Both the position numbers and the translations under genes were made by a program. This document shows, piece after piece, positions 20,335 through 31,165 of a stretch of 64,000 nt of DNA. This DNA comes from Eleusine coracana subsp. coracana (lineage: Eukaryota > Streptophyta > Magnoliopsida > Poales > Poaceae), in assembly GCA_032690845.1 (NCBI GenBank), contig CM064434.1:10790108-10854107 (forward strand), given 5' to 3'. Within the stretch, counting starts at the first letter, position 1, and each line of letters opens with the position of its first letter. The notes under the pieces are model-generated. The model was not told the origin of the DNA. It worked only from the letters and a program-made list of their open reading frames with translations, and made no database searches.

Positions 20335-21962
20335 TGTAAGCTTCATGACCATTGATGTTGGATCCCTAAGGTATGATCGTTTTGATGATTAATGACAACT
20401 ATAAAATTGTGGGCTAATATCTACATGAGTGTTGTGTACACAAGAATCATCTTCCCACTATTATAAATCCTATTGATGATGGTTGCCTTGGTGATTGATG
20501 ACAATTACCACAAGCATGAAAGCTTGGTGAGCATGATGGAGTCCAAGTGTTGATGGAGATAGATCAAGGCTAAGGACAAGCTAGGAGCAAGTGTTTGGAA
20601 CACTTATCTAGTTGCTAGGGCATATGTCCATAGGAAAAACTAGACTATCAAGAGGGTCTAGGTCATATCTCTTAGATATGTAAGACTTGTTCTAATGTGC
20701 GTGGATGCTCAATGAAATCACAAGACACTAGGTGGCAGTGGAGAGGCCAAGGAAATAAAGTTAGGGAAAGTTCAGGAGTTTCAGCTTCTAGAGATAGGGA
20801 CCAGACAGAGGGGTCAGAGAGACCGGACTATACAGTCATCAGATATTAAAGGACCATTGTCTACGAGGAATCTATTGAAGCAAAGGTCCACACAGACTAG
20901 ATGGTATGGTGTACATTCCATATGGTACGATCTATATGGACAGGATGAAAATAGAGAGGAAGCCGTTTCAACACTCTTCTAGAATGGACAAGACTTGAAG
21001 AGACCGGATGGTACGGTCTATACAAGAACAACAGTGGACTTGGTTGCAACGACTCTCGAGGAGTCATCCAGAAGAGACCGGACGGTCCGATCTGAAAGAG
21101 ATCAGACTATATGGTCTGTATGCTTAGAAAGGCTATTTTATGGAGCAACGACTAGTTTTAGGTTGGAAGCCTATATAAAATCGTTGTTGGGGTCTTGGAG
21201 ACCACCTTTGGCCAATTGGGAGCATCAGTAGGGAGGCAAAGGGAAAAGAGATTAGTTCTAAGAGATAATTGGATATCTTGAGAGTGCTATAGAGAGTAAC
21301 TTGAGCATCGAAGCACATCTAAGGCTAGGGTATCCTTGAGAGTGTGGTGTAGGTTGTTACTCTTGGTCTGTGGTGAGACCTACACCGGTTAGGTGTTGGT
21401 GATGACCCTATCGTGATCGGTTTTCAAGGTCATCACATGTTTGTTCACGGTTTGAACTCATCGTTGAAAGGAGCATCGATACTGAGTGCCCGTGTAGGCT
21501 CGGGAAGTCCGACAAGTTCTTGAGGGAGATAAGCTTGTGCCTTGGTGGCAGCGGTGACGCAACCGTGTCTTCACTACGGGAGTGATTGTAGGCTCGTGTG
21601 CGAGAACTCCACTTCGTGGCGGGAGGAACCGACACTCTGGCGGGAGTGGTCCAACAAGGAGTAGGGGAAGGCGCTATCCTTTTAAGAACTCGATAAAAAT
21701 CATGAGCACTCCTTGACCCTTGCCTTTACTATTCGGTAATTGTGTGCTATAGTTGATAGGCTAACTTGAGGCTTGGATAGGCTAGTGTGGCTTAACTTCC
21801 ACATTGTACGCATCATGAACACGAGCCTGTGTAGGATTTAGGTCTCCTAGAAATGTTAGGTTGCAATGATTGCTAGGGTCGAGCAAAGAAGTTGATGTAT
21901 TTATTGATTATAGTCGACTTAATGATTCACACCCCTCTCTTGGTACGCCTTTGATTCTTACA
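20335..21962 (+). repeat. 5' LTR of the Sirevirus-like element
   Basis: It starts TGTAAGCTTCATGACC and ends TTGATTCTTACA, 1628 bases, and matches 27707-29395 throughout. It contains repeated variants of the motif gaccggatggtacggtcta, one of which is the palindrome cggacggtccg (21079-21089), between about 20810 and 21130. Dense palindromes in the LTR are a described Sirevirus trait. Confidence 0.87.
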
Positions 21963-21964
21963 AT

Positions 21965-21982
21965 TGGTATCAGAGCCAGGTG
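21965..21982 (+). other. Primer-binding site (initiator tRNA-Met)
   Basis: The sequence tggtatcagagccaggtg begins two bases after the LTR end and is a near-ideal match to the site complementary to the 3' end of plant initiator methionine tRNA. Confidence 0.9.
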
Positions 21983-22015
21983 TTCAATCTAGAGGCTTCA
22001 CCGCCTTGAGTAAGG

Positions 22016-23613
22016 ATGCCGAGAGGGATGGAGAGTGTTCCCATATACAATGGTGAGGACTACAACAATTGGAAGGCTCGCATGCAAGCCTATCTTGAGT
22101 CCCTTGATCAAGAGATATGGAAGGTGACCCATGAGACGGATACGGATGTCAATCCGCTTGATCCTAATTTCATTATGCACAAGGCCAATAATGCTCTGTT
22201 TGCATGTGTAACTAAGGATGTCTTTGCTGGAGTGGATGCTAGTTCGACAACACATATTATTTGGAATGAAATCAGGAGTATTCATGAGGGCACTCATGAT
22301 GTGAAGGAGGAAAAGTACTATGTGCTCAAGAACAAGTATAATAACTTTACTAGATTACCACATGAGAGAGCTAACACTGTGTATTCTCGTTTCCATGTGG
22401 TAGTTGAGGAGATCAAATCTCTTGAGGATGACTTCAAGCTCAAGCCAATTAAAGTGATAAGAAGATTTGTGAGACTATTCAAGGACCACAAGTACGAGTC
22501 CACCATCACCTTCACCCTTCAAGGTGATCTCAAGATGAAGGCCATCCAAGAAGTGCTTGGGAAGCCTTTAAGAGTTATCAGTTAGGACTGGATGATCCAC
22601 AACCATCCACCCTAGCTCTTCAAGCTAAGAAGCAAGAACCTGTCAAGAGCAAGAATAGAAATAAGAAGGTGGTGGTCGATGAAGATGATGATGATGATGA
22701 TGATGATGACTTGAGTGGAGACTTGACACTTCTCATGAGAAAGATGAAAACTTTTAAGAACAAGATCATCTCCAAGTCCAAGGGAAAATGCTTCAACTGT
22801 GACTCCAAGAATCACTTTGTTGGTGGTTGCCCCAAGCCAAAGAAGGAAGCATTCAAAGCTCAAGAGTCAAGTGATGATAAAGAAGAAGACCCCCAAAGCC
22901 AAGCACAAGGAGAAGTGGTACTTCAACAAGGACAAGGGCAAAGGCAAAGGCAAAGAGCACAAGAAGAGTTCTCACGCAAGGCTCTCGTTGGAGAGTAGAC
23001 AAGCGACAATTCAAGTGAAGCATCCTCTTCCTTAAATGATGATCAAGAAGTTGTTGGTATAGCCATGATAAGGACCACTCTACACCGAGCTCTTCCTCCA
23101 CCTCCCACATGCCTCATGGCCTTCAGCCAACTTGGGGAGATTGAGGATGAGAGTAGCAACGACAGCGACGATGAGGAGCTCTCCTACACCGAACTTTGGA
23201 ACATGCTTTAGCAAGCTTGCGACGTCGCCATCAAGAAGTCCAAGATGTTAGAAGTGGTAAAAAAAGAGTGTAAGTTGGCTAAGGACAGTGTTGGTGATCT
23301 TGAGAGTGAGCTCATGGACCTTGTCACTTCTCATGGGGCCCTAAACAAGAGTTTTGATAAACCCAAAGGTGATGATTTAGAGCTACGTGAGAAGTATGAG
23401 CCCCTTGAATTTACTTTGGAGGCCATCAATGTTGATAACCTTGCCTCTCCCTCACATAGCTCATCAAAGAGCGATGCTTCTACTATGTGTAATGAACTAA
23501 CCACCTTGGTCGAGGATTCTTATATTAAGCTTTCTATTTTGAAGGAATATCATCAGCTAAAGAAAGAGAGGAAGATGGTGATGGACGGCTTTGACAAGCT
23601 TGCACATGGTTGA
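22016..23613 (+). pseudogene. Sirevirus-like copia gag, frameshifted
   Basis: The frame opens at 22016 with MPRGMESVPIYNGEDYNNWK, the start of a UBN2-type copia gag. It continues through IWNEIRSIHEGTHDVKEEKY to a stop at 22583-22585, cutting the LGxSYQLGM-like region. The next piece is in another frame (22669-22998): an acidic run of aspartates, then a CCHC zinc knuckle CFNCDSKNHFVGGC (22789-22830) and a Lys/Gln-rich tail. A third open part (23245-23613, LEVVKKECKLAKDSVGDLES) gives a coiled coil. Together these are the normal parts of a Sirevirus gag but need at least one frameshift correction. The pol gene that should follow is absent. Confidence 0.75.
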
Positions 23614-24711
23614 GCCATCCACAAGGAGATTCTTTGGGTGTTGAGTGAGTGCACCTGGAAAATGAAGAAATTTCTTGATTTTGCAATATTCTGGTAGAGA
23701 CCATATAGGATGCTCTAGGGACTGTATAGTCAGGTCAATGCTCCAGGGCATTGTGCTTCAGAGTTGTCTGGGGATAGAGACTGGACATAAGGTCTAAAGA
23801 CGATACCGTCCGGTCTGTATGACCACCCAGCGATGATTGAAGCAGATTGGATAGTCTAGTCCATAGACCATACCATCTGGTCTCTACGGTTGAAACGAGA
23901 GTTGTGCTCCAATCTCAACCAATCATCTCTCCCTCGTGGGATCTTGATCGTCCATCATGTTTTTGCCTAGGTCAAAATTAGAGATGGGACTTCATCTTCT
24001 CCTTCGAATGCTGAGAGAGAGCATTGTGGAAGCCGAGAACACGCCCAACTCACCGTCTCCTCAAACGTTGCCTCACTTCTTGCCGTCGTCGTGCATCATC
24101 ACCATGCCTCCGCCCTATCCGAGAAGACATGCACATCGTCGCTTACTCTCTCACCCCTCGCAACCGTGGCTGCAACCCTAGCGCCGCTGCCACCTTCGCC
24201 TACTCACGTGTGCATGACCATAGCCGTAGCAAATTCCACCGAGTCCAAGGTCTGCTACAAAGCCTAGGGCAAAGTTGCTCTTTTTCATTGCCGGAAATCA
24301 AAGCTCAATACCGATGATCAGTCGTGTGTTCCCTATAGTGTTCGACTCTGTCATGCCCAGGGTATTGTGACTATCTTCCATTCATCGATTAATGCCCTAA
24401 TTTGTGAGAAATTTTCTTGATGCAATTAGATTAAAAGCCTAGTTCTTTATTTGCATTATCCTTATCTACTGATTCCAATTCTAGGGTTTGTCTCTCGTCT
24501 AGATTGCAATTAGATTTATTGCTCATCATTTAATTGCAATTCTAGAAGACTCGCACCAGCCACATATAGTCAGTGATTTCTATTGTGCATTCTTTTCTAG
24601 CAGTGCTTTGCTTGTAGATCATGTACATAGGTTCTATACTTATCATGTCTCTACCTATGTGTGTGCAGTGACAGCTTGCAGTAGTGATCGTTCAGTCAGA
24701 CAGTCATAGCT
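23614..24711 (+). other. LTR-like palindromic segment where pol should be
   Basis: No protein signature. Between about 23690 and 23900 the text carries the same kinds of motif as the LTRs (accgtccggtctgta at 23805-23819; catctggtctctacgg). A proline- and histidine-rich short ORF at 23957-24181 has no family match. It looks like LTR-derived filler or a remnant of another insertion. Confidence 0.45.
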
Positions 24712-26398
24712 ATGGCAGGTTTAGGGGATCAGGATAAGAATAAGAGCAAGATGCACGAGCATAGCAGAGGCAAGAAGAGGACCAGGCTGGACCCAGAGAC
24801 AGAGAGAGCTAGATGGGTTGCACAACATATCAATGCCATGGAGCAGTCCCGTAAGACACCTGGGTCAGTGTTGATCCACGAGAGGGAGCCAGAGACAGAC
24901 AACCCAGAATTGAGGAGCAATGGCAAGAGGAGGACAGCCCAAGAGCTGTACACAAGGATCTAAGCCCTGTCTTGGGTGTAGCGTACTCTAGCCCTTTGTC
25001 AGAGAGGTTCGTCGAGAACTATGGACCATAACACCTCTAGACAGGAGGAGTACGAGGAGGAGCCAGTAGAGGAGGACTCCGAGTTAGAGTCAGAGGAGTC
25101 AGAGGAGGAGGAGACATAGCAACAGGCACACAACCACTAGGGACAACTCACTGGGAAGGAGATCCACGGTGCACATGGGCTATATGCACCAAGAGGCTAC
25201 AGAGACTTGTTGCAGCAGCTGGAGAGAGGGACATTCTTTACATTCTCACCCAGGATCTCAAGGTTCGTCGCCTTGTCTCTTTTGAGGAGTGAGTTCCTGA
25301 TTCGAGGGATCCAATTGGAGGAGAGCACTTCTGGACCAGCCTGCAGAGGAGGATTGTTGATAGACTTTTACGTTACCTCACCAAGAAGGCCAAGGCAAGA
25401 GTGTTTGTACCTTAATATTACATGACTTACCAGGCTTTGAGGAGAGCCACAGGCACAGACATGGAGGAATATTTTGACTATATGCCCGGTCTGGCAGAGT
25501 TGGTCACCATTCCCTATATGTACAGAGAGGACATAGTACTAGAGTTCTACACCTCACTAAGGGTAGCCATAGATCGTTCTGAGATTTGGTACATGTTTAG
25601 AGGAGAGCCCGAGCGTTTGAGTATGCAAGACCTTATTGCTGTAGTTTGCTTGATAGCCTGAGACACCCAGCTTTACAGGAGTGCATATGAAGATTGGGCT
25701 CCACCCCACAGAGCACAGGGAGGGATGCTACCTCTAGACGATATGGTGTTTATAGCCTTTCAGCCACCTTACACCCTAGGATTCAATAGACGTCCAACAC
25801 GACTCACTTCTAAGGGGAAGGTTGTCAGAGCAATAGTCACAAGAACTATCATCCCTAGGTCTGGGTATGAGGAGTTCATGTTGCTGCACCAGTGGGCAGT
25901 TGCAGCTATGCTGCGCAGATAGGTTTTTTGACTTGATGGATCTGATGACAATAGAGATAGACGAGATTATTTCTAAGAGGGTTGAAGGACATCACTTGGT
26001 CTATGTAGCTTATATTTGCTTTTCTCTTGAGGAGACTTGCACTAGTGATGGAGGAGCAGTATGAGGCCTTCCCTAGGGTTACCACCAGCTATGCTCCATG
26101 CATACCCATGGGATCACAGTTAGCCTCCAGCTAGCAGACAGATGAGCAGGAATCGCCGCCAATCACTCACGAGCAGGAGGCTTATCCAGAGATGATGGTT
26201 CATGAGTCAGCCAATGTAGGAGCACCACCACAACCGGTTGTGTCTGAGACAGATCACGCCTCCACTATTGCAGTGATAGCAGGACGCCTGAGTGACTTCA
26301 TCCGGAGCACTACAGACGAGAGGCAGGAGATCATTAGCATACTAAGGATGCACACTGAGCAGCATCAGATGAGGATGATGACTCTTCTAGTGAGTTAG
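24712..26398 (+). pseudogene. Foreign ORF region in the Sirevirus, ATHILA-ORF1-like
   Basis: A broken series of + frames: MAGLGDQDKNKSKMHEHSRG (24712-24963), an acidic segment (EEYEEEPVEEDSELES, near 25045), YRDLLQQLERGTFFTFSPRI (about 25200), then RATGTDMEEYFDYMPGLAEL and YREDIVLEFYTSLRV (25422-25661), LSMQDLIAV, and a C-terminal part with DFIRSTTDERQEIISILRMH (26192-26398). The YRE-x-x-LEF pattern followed by LSMxxL resembles the ORF1 family of plant ATHILA gypsy elements, but the similarity is weak and judged by eye. Stops and frame changes make it non-coding today. It occupies the place where Sireviruses carry an env-like gene, which is an alternative identity. Confidence 0.45.
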
Positions 26399-27690
26399 GT
26401 GTCAGATCTCACATGTGGACACGTCAGTCAGCATCGAGCAGTACCTCCTACCTAATTCCTGTGGCCACAACAGCTCCAAGCACAGAGAGGCCCCTTCACG
26501 ACTATGGTGATGGCACAGTCTAGCAGAAACATGCCTTCACTTTCTGAGGAGTTTCAGACAGGGGGAGCATGACCTTGTTTCTCACCTTTATAGTTCTCCC
26601 CGCTGTCCAGCTTTTTATGCCTACACTGTTCTCGTCTCCTACACAGTCTGTAGCACCATAGACATCAGTACCTTCCACCTCCGCAGTATAGCGGCCAGTC
26701 AGGAGCCTGATTTTTGTAGAGATCATCTACACTACTCCAGCATCCTCATAGACAGAGATAGTTATGACCCCCATCCCACCTCGTTCTGCTATGGATACTA
26801 CTCTTGTCACACCTCTGATAGCATAGGATCTGGTTTGTGGAGGATTCTCTCAGTAGGATGTTGCCGACCTTAGTCTCCTTCAGGCGTCTGTTGTGTAGGA
26901 GACCACAACAATTCCAGGGGTGCTCAGGGGAACGAGTCAGAGTCACTAGAGGACCTTTCTTACTTTTGGTAGCTTGATGTTCAGGTGGTAGAGACTCAGG
27001 CTGAGCAACAAGATCTGATACAGGAGCAGCCGTCAGAGCAGCCCAGAGCAGAGACTTTGGCAAATGTTGCTACACCACCACCTCCTTCGACGTCAAGTGC
27101 TTAGTAGTTTTCCCTCTCTTTTTGGTGTTCTTTGCCAAAGGGAGAAGTCATAGAGCTAGGGAGGTGTGACTTGTGTCGTGATCGAGAGAGAGAGAGAGAG
27201 AGAGAGAGAGTAGCTTGTATCTAGGGGGAATATACATGGTTTTTTATGGGAGATACATTTGGAGCATATTTTGAGAGATTTATTGGTGATGTTTGTGGAT
27301 TTTGATGAGTCATGATTTTTATTCGCTTGTGTTTTGACTCGTCATGATCTCACTTGTTTTATTTACATACGCATTGGCTTGTTTTTCTTTCATGTATCCT
27401 ATATGCATGTGTTCCATGATGATTATTGCTTGCTTTTAATTCTTTTGCATGTTTCATGCAATCTTATTGCATATCATCACCATGCCTTGCATTGCATGTC
27501 CTTGTGTTTTCTTTAATCATCACCTATCATGACATGCTTGCATAGCATCTAGAGTGTGGTTTCGCTCTTGATGATGCTTGATTTGAGTAGGACCTTGTTT
27601 GTTCATTTTTATTCTTTTGCGGTTTCTCGCGATCATAGTGTAGCTCTTTCAGCCTTTATGTTTGTGATAAGTAGTGGTTGACATTAATCA
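26399..27690 (+). other. Sirevirus 3' untranslated region with microsatellite
   Basis: No gene. It contains the phrase tttttggtgttctttgccaaagggaga (27119-27145), which recurs near 37260-37285, and a GA microsatellite at about 27184-27210. T-rich sequence follows to the polypurine tract. Confidence 0.55.
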
Positions 27691-27706
27691 CAAAAAAGGG
27701 GGAGAC
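27691..27706 (+). other. Sirevirus polypurine tract
   Basis: The sequence caaaaaagggggagac abuts the 3' LTR start and matches the consensus-like tract aaaaaggggGAGA of Sireviruses; a near-identical tract precedes the LTR at 37738. Confidence 0.85.
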
Positions 27707-29395
27707 TGTAAGGTTCATAACCATTGATGATTTGATCCCCATGGTATGAATGTTTTGTTAATTAATGACAACTATGAAATTGTGGGCTATATCTACATCA
27801 GTGTTATGTATGCAGGAATCATCTTGTACACTATTATAAATCCTATTGATGATGGTTGCCTTGGCGATTGATGACAATGACTACAAGCGTGGAGGCTTGA
27901 TGAGCTTGATGGAGTTCAAGGGTTGATGGAGATGGATCAAGGCTAAGGACAAGCTAGGAACAAGTATTTGGAAAACTTGTCTAGTTGTTAGGGCTTGTGT
28001 CCATAGATAAAACAAGACTATCAAGGGGGTCTAGGTCATATCTCTTAGGTAACACTAGTCGCTGATGTGCATGGATACTCATTGAAATCACAAGGCACAA
28101 GGTTGTATTGGAGAGGCCAAGGAGCTGTTGGATGAAGCTGAGAAGCGAAGTCAAGCAAAGATGAGGAGTTTCAGCTTCTGGAGATAGAGACCGGACATAG
28201 GGGTTAGAGAGATTAGACTGTACAACCATCAGAGATCAGAGGAACATTGTCTACGAGGAATCTATTGAAGCAAAGGCCCGCACATACCGAATGGTATGAT
28301 ATACAGACCAGATGGTACGGTCTATATGGATGGGATGAAAATAGGGAGAAAGCGGTTTTGGTGTTGTTCTGGAATGGACAAGACTTGAAGAGACCATAAG
28401 GTCTGGTCTACAAACCGGACGGTATGGTCTGTACAAGAACAATAGTGGACTTTGTTGCAATGACACTGGAGGAGTCATCCAGAAGAGACCGGACGGTCCG
28501 ATCTGGCAGAGATTGGACTGTATGGTCTATATGTCCAGAAAGGTTGTTTCATGGAGCAATGGTTAGTTTGAGGTTGGAAGCCTATATAAAGTCATTGTTG
28601 GGGTCTTGGAGACCACCTTTGGCCATTGGGATAGCTGGTAGCATCAATAGGGAGCCAAAGGAAAAAAGAGAGAAGCACTAGGAGGAGATATTGGATATCT
28701 TGAGAGTGATAGAGAGAGTAACTTGAGCATCTATTCATATCTAAGGCTAGGGTGTCCTTCAGAGTGTGGTCTAGGCTGTTACTCTTGGTCTATGGTAAAA
28801 CCTAGACCAAAAATGTGTCGGTGATGAGCCAATCGGGATCGGTTGTGAAGGCCATCACATGTTTGTACATGGTATGAGCTCGCCGTTGAAAGGAGCATCG
28901 ATAGTTAGTGTCCGTGTTGGCTCGGGAGTCCGACAAGTTCTTAAGGGAGGCGAGCTTGTGCCTTGGTGGCAGCGGTGATGCAACCATGTCTTCACTCTGG
29001 GAGTGATTGCGGGCTCGTGTGTGAAAACTTCACTTGGTGGCAGGAGGGACCGGCACTCCGACGGGAGTGGTCCAATGAGGAGTAGGAGAAGGCGCCATCC
29101 TTCCATGACCTTGGGAAAAAATCTTGAGAATTTCTTGACCCTTCTCTTTACTATACTACAATTGTGTGCTATAGTTGATAAGTTGACTTGAGGCTTGCAT
29201 AGGCTAGTGTGGCTTAGCTTCCGCATTGCACGCATCATGGACACTAGCGTGTGTAGGATCTTTGTCTCCTAGAAATGTTAGATTGCAACAATTGCTAGGA
29301 TCGAGTAAGGAAGTTGAAGTATTTGTTGATTGTGGTTGGCTTACCGATTCACCCCTCCCCCCCCCCCCCCTCTCGGTACGCCTTTGATCCTTACA
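27707..29395 (+). repeat. 3' LTR of the Sirevirus-like element
   Basis: 1689 bases, starting TGTAAGGTTCATAACC and ending TTGATCCTTACA, followed by GAGGG. It repeats the palindrome cggacggtccg near 28489-28500 and contains a poly-C run at about 29356-29370 that is absent from the 5' copy. Confidence 0.87.
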
Positions 29396-30330
29396 GAGGG
29401 GATTGTTCTCGCGATCTAATACGAGTTGCTAGAGGAATTGGTGGGTTGGATGCAAATCTATCCAGAGACTGCAAGTATTTTTATATTAGAACTAGACGAA
29501 TAAGAAATTATCCATATTAAGCAGTTTATGAGTTAGAAGATTACCTGGTGTCGCTTCATCTTGAGATGATATCCTAGATTTTTGTCTTTAACATTCCAAT
29601 TCAAAGGACTGGAGAATATAGACCTAAGGTGGGGCATCAGCTCTTGATCTAAGAGATCTTCTAGCACTTCACGAGTAGAGTCACCATCCATGTTATATTG
29701 CCAGGCTGGATGATCATACTTCTTTGTTGGCTGCACTCGACGATGGATAAAACTTCCAGCAACATGCACGCTAGTATGCCATTTTTCTTGAGCTCTGCAA
29801 TTTGTTTCAATAACTTATCAACGTCACAATGTTGCCCTGGAGAGGATTTTTCAGACCAAGAAGGCTATTGAACAGGAATTCGTTAGTTGAATTTAAGAAG
29901 TTGGGATGGATGGTTGCCACTATAGAACCACTCAGCATGCCACCCCTTATTCATTTGAGGAAGGGACCAAAATCTGTCACAAAGTTGGATGCCCATGCTC
30001 CCAATAACACTTTTGTTTTTTTTAACACAAATAGATCCTTAAATAGATCAAAATGGGGGTGCACTCTTATAAATGCTTTGTAGAGATGGATGACAACAGA
30101 AATATGAAGAATTGAGTTAGGGTTGAGATTGATATGATGGATGTCCTAGAAATGGAGTAACCTGTGGAAGAAACCAGAAGCAGGCAAGCCAAACCTTCCT
30201 TGGCAAATATGTTCTCTTCAGCGCCATGGATGGGATCTTGAAGTCTGTGGAAGTCGATTAAGCAAGAAGGAGCGAGGTCGCAGATGCACAGAACTATGGT
30301 TTGGCAAGGCGACGGCAGCGCAAGGAGTCG

Positions 30331-31165
30331 TTTTGAGAATGAAAGGAGGAAGGATGTGGCATTTTGACTATTTGACTTCAGTCAACATTTATAAGCATTG
30401 ACCTGTTAACCTAATATACATGGTTGTGCTTATGGAGAAATGAATTTCTAACGGAAATTATTGGGACACAGAATGCATAACCTATGTATTGGGAACAGCT
30501 GTATTCAAAGTTTTCTTAATCGAATAGGGTTTGGCAGAAATATCAGCTCCGCTTTGAAAAGTTAGTGTTAGTGGGTTATTCCTGTTATATTAAACCAGGA
30601 GGATGTTTTGTCTATTCAATAAGTGAATTCACCTAGTTATGCCATAACTAAACAAGCATATGTGATTTATTACAGAAATCACTTGGATAACTAGTGGCTA
30701 ATATAATTTTGGGACCATATTTGGACTGCATACAATCAGTTGGTTTTATTTCTCGTGACTTGTTTAAGTGATGTTTTTATCACTCGGAGAAAGTGGTAGA
30801 CCCATTCTTGGTGGCTATGGTTTTTATTGAAATCACTCGGAGAGAGTGGTAGACCCATTCTTGGGGGCTACGTTCTTCACTGAAACATAGGAAAAGAGAT
30901 ACTTTATATGAGATGGCATATTAAGTTTCCTTTTTGACTCACAAGCTTATTATTTTAAATACCTCCTAAGTTTCTTTTTGACTAACAACTATTAATTTTA
31001 AATACCTTCTGATTTGAGGTTACACCTAATTAGGTGCACCATATGGTGCACCAATTGACTTAATTTCACATAGAGATATGATAATTGAAGACTCATAAGA
31101 TATTTAGAAATTAATCTAAATACGTTTTGAGTCGGGAGCTATACTCATTGAGTACACCTAACTAG
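30331..31165. other. Intergenic, decayed LTR-like sequence, no gene
   Basis: AT-rich sequence with a direct repeat, cactcggagaaagtggtagacccattcttgg-type, at about 30781-30813 and 30834-30867. Near 31021-31060 and 31137-31172 two short palindromes (acctaattaggtgcacc; cctaactaggtgcgc) flank the start of the next gag relic. Confidence 0.4.

Larger units (their letters stand above)
20335..29395 (+). mobile_element. Sirevirus-like Ty1/copia element, non-autonomous, 9.06 kb
   Basis: Two long LTRs (20335-21962 and 27707-29395) flank an internal region of 5.7 kb, with an exact 5-base target duplication GAGGG at 20330-20334 and 29396-29400. The primer site is the initiator tRNA-Met type, and the polypurine tract cacaaaaaagggggaga is of the Sirevirus type. 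A copia gag is present but broken. No protease, integrase, reverse transcriptase or RNase H signature is found. Instead there is an LTR-like segment (about 23690-23900) and a run of open frames resembling ATHILA-type ORF1. The LTRs are visibly diverged and differ in length by 61 bases, so the insertion is older than the gag-protease element. It sits within the minus-strand gypsy gag gene. Confidence 0.85.
18640..30330 (-). pseudogene. Decayed, intron-containing gypsy gag gene split by a Sirevirus
   Basis: The pieces lie at 29396-30330 (5' part) and 18640-20334 (3' part) on the minus strand and join across the GAGGG duplication. The 5' part starts near 30224 (MALKRTYLPRKVW), then shows FIRVHPHFDLFKDLFVLKKT and FIHRRVQPTKKYDHPAWQYN, matching the pattern of the Pfam 'putative gypsy type transposon' gag domain. 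The 3' part contains coiled-coil stretches (DEAEKKEEMEKFYSLMSG, HIEEKSKLFQYARQKCC) and ends in DLSDDAIDALIVEALDTANV. Splice-like junctions are visible on the minus strand: cactt|gtgagtaaa, aaag|gtatgtcc and gtgcag|agctg. Several in-frame stops show it is dead. A host gene of retroelement origin is an alternative I cannot exclude. Confidence 0.55.

Noticed and set aside
24712..26398. A host gene inside the Sirevirus
   Set aside because: Not ruled out fully, but frames are broken, there is no intron pattern, and the position inside the LTRs plus shared downstream motifs with the second Sirevirus favour an element gene.
27184..27210. GA and CT microsatellites (also about 36575-36623) as CRISPR-like or satellite arrays
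   Set aside because: Simple dinucleotide runs without spacers or higher-order units.
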